From NCBI GenBank assembly GCA_020250175.1, contig JADCEN010000015.1:38148-102147 (forward strand): a DNA stretch of 64,000 nt, in the 5' to 3' direction. How positions within the stretch are numbered: position 1 is the stretch's first letter; the number at the start of each line of letters is the position of its first letter. Source of the DNA: Rhodobacter sp. GTDB lineage: Bacteria; Pseudomonadota; Alphaproteobacteria; Rhodobacterales; Rhodobacteraceae. This document shows, piece after piece, positions 18,701-27,727 of the stretch. The notes under the pieces are model-generated. The model ran no database searches. It saw only the letters and a program-made list of their open reading frames with translations, and was not told the origin of the DNA. The translations under genes and the position numbers were made by a program.

Positions 18701-19086
18701 GCGGTCTCTCCCAGATAGCGGCGGATCGAGGATGTCTTGGGGCTGAGGTCTGGGTCGATGTCGCGCATCTCGAAGCTGAGCATCAGTGACGAGCTGGCCA
18801 GTGCATCGGCACAGAAGGCCTCGGCGGCGGCAAAGACATGGGCGGTGGCCCGCGCCTTGTCTTCGGGCGACCGCCCGGCCCGTAGGCGCAGCGAGATGTC
18901 GATAAAGGCATGGTCGGGGTTGCCGTCGGCGATGACCACATGGCCGCAGGCCGTGGCACGCACGCGGATGCCGGCCAGCGGCAGCACCCCGGTTTCAACG
19001 GCGGCATCGCGCAGCGCCCGGCACAGGGCCGCGATATCCAGCCGCACCTCAAGGTTGGGCGAATAGTCGATGTGGATGTGTGGCAT
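18697..19086 (-). CDS. hpaF: 5-carboxymethyl-2-hydroxymuconate delta-isomerase
   Basis: A 129-residue CHMI-family tautomerase. The mature N-terminus would be Pro2 (MPHIHIDYSPNLE), the catalytic proline of the tautomerase superfamily. It isomerises 5-carboxymethyl-2-hydroxymuconate to the oxo form that is then decarboxylated. It is the first gene of the hpa operon, preceded by an excellent ribosome site (GGAGGAGGGG) and by a divergent regulatory region shared with hpaR. Confidence 0.9.
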   Translation of the reverse strand: MPHIHIDYSPNLEVRLDIAALCRALRDAAVETGVLPLAGIRVRATACGHVVIADGNPDHAFIDISLRLRAGRSPEDKARATAHVFAAAEAFCADALASSSLMLSFEMRDIDPDLSPKTSSIRRYLGETA

Positions 19087-19113
19087 CGGCCCCTCCTCCG
19101 ATATACTTGCTTT

Positions 19114-19127
19114 GTTAAATATTAAAC
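19114..19127. promoter_or_regulatory. Candidate HpaR operator
   Basis: GTTAAATATTAAAC is a near-perfect AT-rich palindrome (12 of 14 bases match its reverse complement) in the hpaF-hpaR divergent region. MarR-family repressors such as HpaR bind this kind of palindrome next to their own gene. It is close to the hpaF ribosome site, where a repressor would block the promoter. Confidence 0.5.
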
Positions 19128-19202
19128 TTGCTCTGTCAACTATTTTCGGACTGCTGACGGGTCACCCGTTGAGGCGCGATCCGAAACCGGCGATAGTCAG
19201 CC

Positions 19203-19664
19203 ATGCCCGAGCCTGCCCCCCAACTGCGCCAGACCCGAAGGTCGCTTCCCATCGCCCTCTTGCGTGCGCGCGAGCAGGTGATGGGGCCGATCCGCGACAT
19301 GCTGGCGCAATCAGGGGTCAGCGAACAGAAGTGGCGGGTGCTGCGGGTTGTGCAGGAAAAGGGCCCACTGGAACTGAGCCAGATCGCCGAGGAGGCCTGC
19401 CTGCTGCTGTCATCCCTGACCCGGATGATCGGGCCGATGGTGGCCGAAGGACTGATCACCCGCACGACGCCGCCCGAAGACCGCCGCAAGACCGTTGTCG
19501 CCATCTCCCCGCAGGGCGAGGCGCTGATCCGCGCCCATGCGGCGGACAGCGCCGCCATCTTTGCCCGTATGGAGGCCGAGTTCGGCGAGGCCCGGCTGGA
19601 ACAGCTGCTGGACCTTTTGGAGGCATTGCAGCGGCTTGATCTGCGAGGATCAAGGCAGGGATGA
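19203..19664 (+). CDS. hpaR: Homoprotocatechuate degradation regulator, MarR family
   Basis: A 153-residue MarR-family winged-helix protein (SEQKWRVLRVVQEKGPLELSQIAEEACLLLSSLTRMI forms the helix-turn-helix; EDRRKTVVAISPQGEALI the wing). The start MPEPAPQLRQTRRSLPIALLRARE is typical of HpaR proteins. It is divergent from hpaF and would repress the hpa operon until pathway aromatics bind. It ends convergently, seven bases before the Tm-1-like gene. Confidence 0.92.
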   Translation: MPEPAPQLRQTRRSLPIALLRAREQVMGPIRDMLAQSGVSEQKWRVLRVVQEKGPLELSQIAEEACLLLSSLTRMIGPMVAEGLITRTTPPEDRRKTVVAISPQGEALIRAHAADSAAIFARMEAEFGEARLEQLLDLLEALQRLDLRGSRQG

Positions 19665-19671
19665 TCCGGCT

Positions 19672-20910
19672 TCACACCGAAGGCTTCGGCAGCGTGCCAT
19701 CCGCAATCCAGCCATCGACCACCGACAGCGCCGCCGCGGCAAAGGCCGGGTCATTGATGTGGCAGTCAAGCGCCACCAGCCTGACATTGGGCGGACAGGA
19801 CGCCTGCATCTGGTCGCAGAAGGCGGCAAGACCCTCGGGGTCGCAGAGCGGCCCGCCGGGAAGGTCCCAGCAATGACCGCCGTGGGTCGGCAGCAGGAAC
19901 ACCACCGGCCCGGTTGCGGTGGCAAGCTTGCGACAGACCTCGCGCGCGACCGCGCGGCGTTGGTCGGGCGTTTGCAGCACGGTCGTCAGAAGCCGGTTGT
20001 GGGCATGGGCCGGGGTATCGGCAAACAGGGCCGGCAGGGGTTGCCAGCCCACAAGGTCAACCAGATCAAGGCAGCCGATCGACACGATCTGCGGTATGCC
20101 CCGAAGGCCCCCGTTGGTCAGCCGGTCATCGCCCGCGCTGATGGCCGAGCCGAACAGATGGTTGGCCACCTCTTGCGGTGACAGGTCCAGCACGGCGGCA
20201 AAGGCGCCCTGCGCGGCAAGGCTTTCCAGCGCCCGCCCGCCCATGCCGGTGCCATGAAACACCGCAACCTCGAACCCCCGCGCCTCAAGCGCGGGTTTCA
20301 GCGCGACCATGTAGGTCACGACCTTGGAGTTGAAGCCGGACATGGCAATGATCGGGTGCGCGCCATCGGGCAGGACGGCGGCCCGGGCGGCGCCAAGCAC
20401 GGCCCCCGCCGCCTGCGACAGCGTCGCCTTGCAGACCGAATTCAGCCCGTAAAGACCCCCGGCCCAGAGGATCATCTGGATATCCGCCGCCACCCGTCCC
20501 GGCGGGATCAGCGGCGAGAAGCTAATCGTCGAGACCACATACTTCGGCACACCTAATGGCAGGGCTGCGCAGACATCCAGCGCAAGATCAGTACCCATCG
20601 AGCCACCCAGCACGATCACCCCGTCAAACGCCCCCTCGCCGTGCAGCCGTGCGGCCAGCGTCGCGGCACCCCGCGCCATCACCTGCATTGCGGTGTTCTC
20701 GTCGCCCGAGGCGATGACCGCCGCGATCGAAGGCCCCGTCGCGCCAGCGACCTGATGCTTGGAGATGTCGGTCGGCGCCTTGGGATCGCCCAGCACCGAA
20801 ACATCCATGGTCAAAACCTCGCCCCCCTGCGCGCGGATCACCTGCGCGAGGTAGGTCAGTTCATCATCCTTCGTGTCATAGGTGCCGACGACCAGAATGC
20901 GGTTGCCCAT
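19672..20910 (-). CDS. Tm-1-like ATP-binding domain protein (UPF0261 family), copy 1
   Basis: A 412-residue protein starting MGNRILVVGTYDTKDDELTYLA, the family hallmark, with a nucleotide-binding N-terminal domain (ASGDENTAMQVM, VLGGSMGTDLAL) and a C-terminal TIM-barrel-like domain. The family is related to the tomato virus-resistance protein Tm-1, and its bacterial role is mostly unknown. The start I use has a GGGGGG site; eight extra upstream codons are unlikely. It is last in the TctCBA-ALDH operon. A close paralogue is at 34079-35326. Confidence 0.85.
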   Translation of the reverse strand: MGNRILVVGTYDTKDDELTYLAQVIRAQGGEVLTMDVSVLGDPKAPTDISKHQVAGATGPSIAAVIASGDENTAMQVMARGAATLAARLHGEGAFDGVIVLGGSMGTDLALDVCAALPLGVPKYVVSTISFSPLIPPGRVAADIQMILWAGGLYGLNSVCKATLSQAAGAVLGAARAAVLPDGAHPIIAMSGFNSKVVTYMVALKPALEARGFEVAVFHGTGMGGRALESLAAQGAFAAVLDLSPQEVANHLFGSAISAGDDRLTNGGLRGIPQIVSIGCLDLVDLVGWQPLPALFADTPAHAHNRLLTTVLQTPDQRRAVAREVCRKLATATGPVVFLLPTHGGHCWDLPGGPLCDPEGLAAFCDQMQASCPPNVRLVALDCHINDPAFAAAALSVVDGWIADGTLPKPSV

Positions 20911-20918
20911 GTGCCCCC

Positions 20919-22406
20919 CTAAAGCTGGATCCATGCGGTCTTGAGGTCGGTGTATTTCTCAAGCGCGTGGAGCGACTTGTCATGCCCATTGCCCGATTGC
21001 TTGACACCACCCAGCGGAACCGTCCCGTCCGCCCCGCCATAGGTGTTCACATGCACCACCCCCGCTTTGACCCCCCGGACCATGCGATGCGCGCGGGACA
21101 GGTTCGCCGTCCAGACCCCGGCAGCCAGCCCGTAATCCGTGGCATTGGCCAGACGGATCGCCTCGGCCTCGCTGTCAAAGGCTGTCACGGCCAGAACCGG
21201 GCCGAACACCTCGTGCCGGAACAGCCGATGCGTTTCGGCCACGCGCGTCACGACCGTCGGCGCCATGTAGGTGCCGCCGGTCTCAGCCAGGATGCGGGTG
21301 CCGCCGGTCACGACCTCGGCCCCTTCGCGCTGCGCGTCGGCGACAAAGCCCAGATTGCCCTCAAGCTGGCGTTCAGAGTTCACGGCGCCGATCTGTGTGG
21401 TCAGCAAAAGGGGGTTGCCGACCACCATCTTGCGGGTGGCTGCCGTCAGTTCGGCCACGAATTCATCGTGGAGCGAGGCCTCGACCAACAGCCGCGCCCC
21501 CGCGACACAGACCTGCCCTGCGTTGCGAAAGATCGCCCCCGCCGCGGCCTTTGCCGCGGCCGACAGGTCGGGCGCATCGGCAAAGACGATGTTGGGCGAT
21601 TTGCCGCCCAGTTCCAGATAGCAGCGCTTGAGGTTCGACTGTGCGCTGGCCTCGAGCAAGCGCCGGCCCGTTGCCCCCGATCCGGTAAAGACCAGCACAT
21701 CGACATCCATTGACAGCGCCAAGGCCGCGCCCGTAACCTGCCCCGGCCCGGTCACCACGTTGAACACGCCCGGCGGCACGCCGGCCTCCAGCGCCAGTGC
21801 GGCCAGTCGCAGCAGCGTCAGCGAGGCTGTCTCAGCCGGTTTCAGCACCACCGAATTGCCCATGGCAAGGGCGGGCGCGATCTTCCAGGCACCGATCATC
21901 AGCGGGAAATTCCACGGCACGATGGCCGCTACCACGCCAACCGGTTCGCGGTGCACCAACGCCAGCACGGTCTCGGATGTGGGGGCAATCTCGCCATAAA
22001 TCTTGTCGAGCGCCTCGGCATAGTAACGAAAGGTGGCGGCGGCGCTGCCAGGCTCGGCCTTCAGCGCCATGCCGATTTCGGTGCCGTTGTCGCGCACGCC
22101 CAGAACGGCCAGTTCCAGCGCATGCTCTTCGATCAGGTCGGCCAGCCGGTGCAGCACCCGCTTGCGCTCGGCCGGGCTGCGGCGCGACCAGCGGCCATCG
22201 TCAAAGGCCGCGCGGGCACTGGCGGTGGCCCGCGCCACATCACCGGCGCCGGCGGTGGCAAGCGTGGTGATCTGCCGCCCGTCGATCGGCGACAGGACCG
22301 GCAAGGGGACCTCTTGCCCATCGGTCCATTGCCCGTCGATCAGCAGACGGGCGGGACCCTGCGGCTGGGTGGCCAGACGGTCGATGGTGGGTTGGTCAGG
22401 TGTCAT
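20919..22406 (-). CDS. NAD(P)-dependent aldehyde dehydrogenase
   Basis: A 495-residue ALDH with the catalytic Glu in LELGGKSPNIVF and the Cys in NAGQVCVAGARLLV; the cofactor segment VPWNFPLMIGAWKIAPALAMG is intact. It is distinct from hpaE. Given its place beside the hpa operon, succinate semialdehyde, the aldolase product, is one plausible substrate; an aldehyde linked to the TctC ligand is another. It overlaps the tctA-like gene by 11 bases and is followed after eight bases by the Tm-1-like gene. Confidence 0.87.
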   Translation of the reverse strand: MTPDQPTIDRLATQPQGPARLLIDGQWTDGQEVPLPVLSPIDGRQITTLATAGAGDVARATASARAAFDDGRWSRRSPAERKRVLHRLADLIEEHALELAVLGVRDNGTEIGMALKAEPGSAAATFRYYAEALDKIYGEIAPTSETVLALVHREPVGVVAAIVPWNFPLMIGAWKIAPALAMGNSVVLKPAETASLTLLRLAALALEAGVPPGVFNVVTGPGQVTGAALALSMDVDVLVFTGSGATGRRLLEASAQSNLKRCYLELGGKSPNIVFADAPDLSAAAKAAAGAIFRNAGQVCVAGARLLVEASLHDEFVAELTAATRKMVVGNPLLLTTQIGAVNSERQLEGNLGFVADAQREGAEVVTGGTRILAETGGTYMAPTVVTRVAETHRLFRHEVFGPVLAVTAFDSEAEAIRLANATDYGLAAGVWTANLSRAHRMVRGVKAGVVHVNTYGGADGTVPLGGVKQSGNGHDKSLHALEKYTDLKTAWIQL

Positions 22407-23898
22407 TGATCTGCCAGTCCTGCCGGGGTTTGCGGCCTTTCAGCCAGCCGCGAAGGGTGAAGAAGATCAGGATCGCCAACGCCGCCACGATGATGCCGGA
22501 GATCGGGCGGGTGACGAAGATCGTGAGGTCGCCGTTGGCGCCGCCCAAGGCCTGCCGCATCCGGTTTTCCACGATGGGCCCCATGACCACGCCCAGAAGG
22601 ATGGGCGTCAACGGCCAGCGGTGGCTGCGCAGGATGTAGCCCAGCACGGCAAAGACCATCGCAATGCCGACATCGGAAAAGCGGTAGCCCGAGGCATAGG
22701 TGCCGATCAGCGACAGCGTCAGGATCGCCACGCCTAAGAAGCGCTTGTTGATCAGCGCGGCCTTGGCGATGGTGTTCGTGGCAACCAGCAGGAACAGGAT
22801 GATGACCACGTTCATGAAGAGCAGCGTCCAGTAGAGGCCTGCCACGAATTCCGGCCGTGTCACGAAAAGATCGGGGCCGGGGATGACGTTATGCACAAGG
22901 AACACCGCCAGCATCATCGCCGTCAGCTCCTCTCCCGGGATACCAAGGGCCAGCATGGGGATCAGCGCGGCGGGGGGGACGGCGTTGTTCGTGGCCTCGG
23001 ACACGATGATGCCTTCGGGCGCGCCCTTGCCGAACATGTGCCCCTCTTTCGAAAAGCGTTTCGCCACGACGTAAGACACCTGCTGCGCCAGAAATTCCCC
23101 GACGCCTGGCAGGATGCCGCAGAAGATACCGAAGAAGGATGATCCGTAAAGCGTGCGCTTATAGCGAAAGACCTCCATGAACCCCTGGAAGAAATGCCCT
23201 TTCAACTGCACGACCGGATGCACCGTGCTGCGGGATGTCAGCTGGATCAGGGCTTCTGACATGGCGAAAAGGCCGATCACCATGGGGACCAGCGGGATGC
23301 CGTTCAGGAACGTCAGGAAGCCGAAGGTGTAGCGCTGAGTGGAATAGGCGGTCTCGATGCCGATGGTCGCAAGGAACAGGCCAAAGGCAAGGGCCGCCGT
23401 CGCCTCAACCCGGCGGCCACCGTGTCCGATGATGACAAGGACGAGGGCGGCGATGGCGACCATGGCAAACTCGGCGCTGCCGAAGTTCTTGGCCACGGTG
23501 GCAAGCGGCAGGGTCAGGACCATCAGGGCCAGCACCGCCAGCACGCCGCCGACGAAGCTGCTGGAATAGGCAAGGGACATGGCGCGGCGCGCCTCGCCCC
23601 GGTCGACGAATGGTTTCGCCTCCAGCGCGGTCAGCACGGCGACGGGGCTGCCGGGAGTGTTAATCATCACCGCTGGGATGGCGCTGCCATAGGCCGCGCC
23701 ACAATAGACCCCCAGAAGCAGCGTCATGCCGTTCAGCGGGTCCATCGAGAAGGTAGTGGGCAGCAGGATCGAGATGGTGACCGCCGCTCCCGCGCCGGGA
23801 ATAGCCCCCACGACAACGCCAAGGATGGCGCCGATGCACATGGTGAAGAACACCACCGGGTCGGCAAGCTGTTGAAGGCCAAGCCAGAGAAACTCCAT
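22396..23898 (-). CDS. Tripartite tricarboxylate transporter, large membrane subunit (TctA family)
   Basis: A 500-residue integral membrane protein with about 11-12 membrane segments and the TctA hallmark segments GAIPGAGAAVTISILLP and YGSAIPAVMINTPGSPVA near the N-terminus, repeated in modified form in the middle (ILPGVGEFLAQQ). It forms the ion-driven channel of a TTT importer for organic acids with TctB and the periplasmic TctC protein. The gene lies between tctB-like and ALDH genes. Confidence 0.9.
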   Translation of the reverse strand: MEFLWLGLQQLADPVVFFTMCIGAILGVVVGAIPGAGAAVTISILLPTTFSMDPLNGMTLLLGVYCGAAYGSAIPAVMINTPGSPVAVLTALEAKPFVDRGEARRAMSLAYSSSFVGGVLAVLALMVLTLPLATVAKNFGSAEFAMVAIAALVLVIIGHGGRRVEATAALAFGLFLATIGIETAYSTQRYTFGFLTFLNGIPLVPMVIGLFAMSEALIQLTSRSTVHPVVQLKGHFFQGFMEVFRYKRTLYGSSFFGIFCGILPGVGEFLAQQVSYVVAKRFSKEGHMFGKGAPEGIIVSEATNNAVPPAALIPMLALGIPGEELTAMMLAVFLVHNVIPGPDLFVTRPEFVAGLYWTLLFMNVVIILFLLVATNTIAKAALINKRFLGVAILTLSLIGTYASGYRFSDVGIAMVFAVLGYILRSHRWPLTPILLGVVMGPIVENRMRQALGGANGDLTIFVTRPISGIIVAALAILIFFTLRGWLKGRKPRQDWQINDT

Positions 23899-23908
23899 CT
23901 TCTGCCTT

Positions 23909-24457
23909 TCAAAACCAGCGGATCAGGGGGGTCTGCAGCGCCTCGGGGAACAGACGGTAAAGTTCGGGCACAGGCATCCAAACGCCAAGGCCGATGCGGA
24001 AGACGCCGACCATAAAAAGCGACAGGCCGATGCCTGCAAGGATCCAGCGCGGCGCGGTCAGCCCGACGCGCCACAGAAGGAAGAGGATGAACACGAGGGT
24101 CGAGGGGAAGTAGCCGGCGTGCTGGATCGAATAGATGTAGACCCCGTAGTAGGCCAGGAACTCCAGCGGGCGCAGCCAGGCGACAAGGGCGGCCCGGCCT
24201 TCCACCTTTTCGGCATCGGTGGGGGGAGTGCGGCGCAGGTCGGCCAGGTCGCGCCACAGGGTCACAAGGTTGGCCACCGCCAGCAGGCCCAGCGCTATGC
24301 CCGGCATCAGCCAGGGTTGCGTCCACCAGCCGCCCTTTGCACTCGCCCGTGTTGCCAGTCCGATCACCGCCAAGAGGCCCGAGGATATGGCAGCGAACAG
24401 GATCGTCAGGGCAAGGCCTTCCAGCCGGTTGGCCGGGCTCTCTGGTTCTGCCGACAT
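23909..24457 (-). CDS. Tripartite tricarboxylate transporter, small membrane subunit (TctB family)
   Basis: A 182-residue membrane protein with four predicted membrane segments (LTILFAAISSGLLAVIGLAT; LMPGIALGLLAVANLVTL; FLAYYGVYIYSIQHAGYF; ILAGIGLSLFMVGVFRIGLG), the TctB layout. It lies ten bases before the TctA-like gene and after the binding-protein gene, in the usual TctC-B-A order. Confidence 0.88.
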   Translation of the reverse strand: MSAEPESPANRLEGLALTILFAAISSGLLAVIGLATRASAKGGWWTQPWLMPGIALGLLAVANLVTLWRDLADLRRTPPTDAEKVEGRAALVAWLRPLEFLAYYGVYIYSIQHAGYFPSTLVFILFLLWRVGLTAPRWILAGIGLSLFMVGVFRIGLGVWMPVPELYRLFPEALQTPLIRWF

Positions 24458-24510
24458 CGCGTCCCCCGAAAAAGGGGCGGGGCCGCGCAGGGCCCCGCCG
24501 GTGGATCAGG

Positions 24511-25458
24511 TCACTCTGTCACGCCCAGCTTTTCGCGCAGGGCGGCAAGGTCCTTCATGTCCTTGGCTACCTGGGCGGTCGCGGCCTCCTGGTCCATCCA
24601 GTAGACCAGCGCGCCGGTGGTGGTGGCAATCTCCTGCGCGGCAGGCGAGGCTACCACTTCCTTGGCGATAGCGGCGATCTTGTCCTTTACCTCTTGCGGG
24701 GTGCCCTTCGGCACGAAGAGCCCGTTCCAGAGCGAGGCCCCGGCGAGGGCCGGCACCTGTTCACCCAGGGTCGCCGCGTCGGGGGTGATGGCCGTGCGTT
24801 CGCCTGTGATGGTGGCCAGCACCTTGATGTCGTCAAGGCAGGCCAACACTAGCTGCGCCGTGGTGTTGATGACATCGGCATCGCCATTGGCCAGCGTGCT
24901 GCAATCCACCGCGTCAAAGGCCGCCTCGGCGCTGAAGGTGCCACCAAGCTCGGACATGCCGAAGAAGGTCATCATCGTCGGCTCGATCCCATAGCCGAAA
25001 TGGCCAAGGCGCACCGGGTTGGCCTTCGAATACTCGGCCAGTTCGGCCATGTTGGAATAGGGCGCGTCCTTGGATGCCGCGATCAGGAAGGGGTAGGTCA
25101 AGAAGATGCCCACGGGCTCCAGCGCGTCCGCCGCGATCTGGGCGTCCGCTCCCATGGTCTTGACCGTGGGAATGCCCACCGTGAAGGACCCGATCGTATA
25201 GCCATCGGGGGCCGCCGTTGCCACCGCAACCCCACCCACCACGCCGCCGCCGCCGGGCTGGTTCACCACCGCCGCCGGCGCGCCAGTCTGCTTCTGGAGT
25301 TCCTCGGCGATCATGCGGGTCAGCACATCTTCAAGGTCGCCGGGCGGCCAGGGCACGATGAAGGTGACGGGCCGTTCGGGGTATTCGGCCAGCGCCGCGC
25401 CGGACATTGCCGCAAGCGAGGCCGCCAGCACGGCGCCCAGGGTCAGGGTTTTCAGCAT
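24511..25458 (-). CDS. Tripartite tricarboxylate transporter substrate-binding protein (TctC / Bug family)
   Basis: A 315-residue periplasmic binding protein with a signal peptide (MLKTLTLGAVLAASLAAMSG, cleavage near ALA-EYPERP). YPERPVTFIVPWPPGG-like and NQPGGGGVVGG segments are Bug-family hallmarks. I start at MLKT, preceded by GAGAGGAAG, nine codons inside the longest frame. It is the first gene of the tctCBA-ALDH-Tm1 operon, divergent from an IclR regulator. Ligands of the family are usually carboxylates. Confidence 0.9.
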   Translation of the reverse strand: MLKTLTLGAVLAASLAAMSGAALAEYPERPVTFIVPWPPGDLEDVLTRMIAEELQKQTGAPAAVVNQPGGGGVVGGVAVATAAPDGYTIGSFTVGIPTVKTMGADAQIAADALEPVGIFLTYPFLIAASKDAPYSNMAELAEYSKANPVRLGHFGYGIEPTMMTFFGMSELGGTFSAEAAFDAVDCSTLANGDADVINTTAQLVLACLDDIKVLATITGERTAITPDAATLGEQVPALAGASLWNGLFVPKGTPQEVKDKIAAIAKEVVASPAAQEIATTTGALVYWMDQEAATAQVAKDMKDLAALREKLGVTE

Positions 25459-25487
25459 CTTCCTCTCCACTGTTGATCGGTTCATTA

Positions 25488-25506
25488 TTTGAACCGTTGG
25501 TTTAAA
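25488..25506. promoter_or_regulatory. Candidate operator between tctC-like and iclR-type genes
   Basis: TTTGAACC-GTT-GGTTTAAA is an inverted repeat with seven of eight arm bases matching. It stands out from the GC-rich surroundings in the 142-base divergent region and lies about 30 bases ahead of the tctC-like start. It fits an operator for the IclR-type regulator encoded at 25601. Confidence 0.5.
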
Positions 25507-25600
25507 AACAGATTGACAGGGCAGGCCCTAGTCTGTCAACAAAAATGAAACGGCGCGCAGGCGCCCATATCTGGGGGTGCCGCCGGGGGCGGTGCATGGC

Positions 25601-26359
25601 ATGGGAACGGTTGGCAAGGCGCTTGATCTGCTTGATCTTTTCACCCATCAGCAGCCGCAGATGGGGCTTTCGGCCCTGGCCCGCGCCGCCGGGCTGAACA
25701 AGGCCACCTGCCACCGCCTGCTGACCGAGATGGAATCGCGCGGGCTGGTCGAACAGGCGGGCCCCGCGCGGGAATACCGCCTGGGGCCCGCCGTCCTGCG
25801 CCTGGCCGCCCTGCGCGAATCCGCCGTGCCCACCCGCGATGCCGCGATGCCCGTCCTGCGCCGCCTGGCCGATGCCACCGGCGAGACGGCGCATCTGTCA
25901 CATCTGGTGGCGGGGCGGTTGCAGACGCTGGCCTTTGCCTATTCGGCGCACCACGGGATCAAGGTGACGATGGAGGATGCCGATTTCCTGCCCTTCCATG
26001 CCACGGCCAGCGGTGCCGCCGTGCTGGCCTTCCTGCCGGAGGCCGAGGCCGCGCGCATCCTGGCCACTCTGCCCGCACCGGCGGTCGTGCGGGAGCGGAT
26101 GGACCATTGCCGCCAGCATGGCTGGGCCGAAACCGTCTCGACCTTTGAAAAGGACGTGCACGGCACCGCCGTTCCGCTGTTCGACACCGCGGGCACCTGC
26201 ACCGGCGCGCTGGCCGTGGCCGCCGCCGCACCGCGCATGACGCCCGCCCTGCACGCCACCATCACCGCCGAACTGGCACGCGCCGGGGCCGAGATCACCG
26301 CCCTGCGCGGTGGGCAGGTTCCCGCACCGCTTGCCCGGCTCTGGCAGATTCCCGCCTGA
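25601..26359 (+). CDS. IclR-family transcriptional regulator
   Basis: A 252-residue IclR protein: winged helix at the N-terminus (VGKALDLLDLFTHQQPQMGLSALARAAGLNKATCHRLLTEM region) and an effector domain with the typical FHATASGAAVLAFLP motif. The start at MGTVGKAL fits the family; a GTG eight codons upstream is possible. It is divergent from the TctCBA operon and lies 12 bases before the aminotransferase gene, so it may control both sides. Confidence 0.9.
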   Translation: MGTVGKALDLLDLFTHQQPQMGLSALARAAGLNKATCHRLLTEMESRGLVEQAGPAREYRLGPAVLRLAALRESAVPTRDAAMPVLRRLADATGETAHLSHLVAGRLQTLAFAYSAHHGIKVTMEDADFLPFHATASGAAVLAFLPEAEAARILATLPAPAVVRERMDHCRQHGWAETVSTFEKDVHGTAVPLFDTAGTCTGALAVAAAAPRMTPALHATITAELARAGAEITALRGGQVPAPLARLWQIPA

Positions 26360-26371
26360 AAGGACCCGCCG

Positions 26372-27727
26372 ATGAACGACGCCAACTTCCTGAAAGCCAA
26401 CAACGCCCGCAGCCTGTGGCACCCGATGACCGCGCCATCGGATAGCCTGCACAACGCGCCGACTATCATCACCGGTGCGCATGGAACGCGCATACGCGAT
26501 GTGGACGGACACGAGGTCGTTGATGGCGTGGGCGGCCTGTGGAACGTGAACCTTGGTTATTCCTGCCAACCGGTGAAGGACGCCATTGCCGCACAGCTGG
26601 ACGCGCTGCCCTATTACTCGATCTTCCGTGGCACCTCGAACGACAAGGTCATCGAACTGGCCGAGGAGTTGCGCGATTTCTTCGCGCCCGACGGGCTGAC
26701 GCGGGCCTTCTTCACCTCGGGCGGCGGGGACAGTGTGGAAACCGCGCTGCGACTGGCGCGCCAGTATCACAAGATCCGGGGCGAGGCCGGGCGGGTGAAA
26801 TACCTGTCATTGAAGAAGGGGTATCACGGCACCCATATTGGCGGAGCCTCGGTTAACGGAAACGCCAATTTCCGCACGATGTACGAACCCTTGCTGCCCG
26901 GCTGCTACCACATCCCGGCCCCCTATACCTACCGCAACCCTTTCAATGAAACTGACCCGGCCCGGCTGGCGCAGCTTTGCCTGCAGGCGCTGGAGGACGA
27001 GATCGCTTTTCAAGGCGCAGGCACCATCGCCGCCTTCATCATGGAGCCGATCCTTGGCGCAGGCGGTGTGATCCCGCCGCATGCCAGCTTCATGCCGGGG
27101 GTCGAGGCGATTTGTCGCAAGAACGGCATCCTGTTGATCGCGGATGAGGTCATCACCGCCTTTGGGCGCACCGGGGCATGGACCGGCAGCAGGCTGTGGG
27201 GGGTCAAGCCCGATTTCAGCTGCACGGCCAAGGCCATCACCAATGGCTATTTCCCCTTTGGCGCCGTGATGATCGCCGAAGGCGTGGCAGAGGTGTTCGA
27301 AAAGGACGAGACCGGCCGCGCCGCCATCGGCCATGGCTACACCTATTCGGGGCATCCGGTGGGGGCTGCGGCGGCGCTGGCCTGCCTTGCAGAAACGCGG
27401 CGGCTGAACATCGTCGAGAATGCTGCAGCAAGAGGCGCGCAGATCTTTGCAGGCGTCCAGAAACTGATGGCGCGCCACGCGGTGATCGGCGACGTGCGCG
27501 GCGGGCACGGGCTGATGACGGCCCTTGAACTCGTTGCCGACCGGGCGTCGAAAAAGCCCGCTGACAAGGCCTTGCCCGCAAAGGTGCAAGAGGTGGCCTA
27601 CAAGGCGGGGGCGATGGTGCGCGTCTCGGGTCCGAACATCATCCTGTCGCCGCCTTTGGTGGTGACCGAGGCGGATGTCGAAGTCATCCTGTCGGCGCTG
27701 GAGGCAGGCTTCGGGGCGCTGGCATGA
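26372..27727 (+). CDS. Class III (omega) aminotransferase
   Basis: A 451-residue PLP enzyme of the class III fold. The cofactor region LLIADEVITAFGRTG and the Schiff-base lysine in CTAKAITNGYFPFGAV are intact, as is the N-terminal LWHPMT. Members transfer amino groups from amines or omega-amino acids to pyruvate or 2-oxoglutarate. It follows the IclR gene directly and overlaps the MBL-fold gene by ATGA, so the three look like one unit. Substrate not readable. Confidence 0.9.
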   Translation: MNDANFLKANNARSLWHPMTAPSDSLHNAPTIITGAHGTRIRDVDGHEVVDGVGGLWNVNLGYSCQPVKDAIAAQLDALPYYSIFRGTSNDKVIELAEELRDFFAPDGLTRAFFTSGGGDSVETALRLARQYHKIRGEAGRVKYLSLKKGYHGTHIGGASVNGNANFRTMYEPLLPGCYHIPAPYTYRNPFNETDPARLAQLCLQALEDEIAFQGAGTIAAFIMEPILGAGGVIPPHASFMPGVEAICRKNGILLIADEVITAFGRTGAWTGSRLWGVKPDFSCTAKAITNGYFPFGAVMIAEGVAEVFEKDETGRAAIGHGYTYSGHPVGAAAALACLAETRRLNIVENAAARGAQIFAGVQKLMARHAVIGDVRGGHGLMTALELVADRASKKPADKALPAKVQEVAYKAGAMVRVSGPNIILSPPLVVTEADVEVILSALEAGFGALA

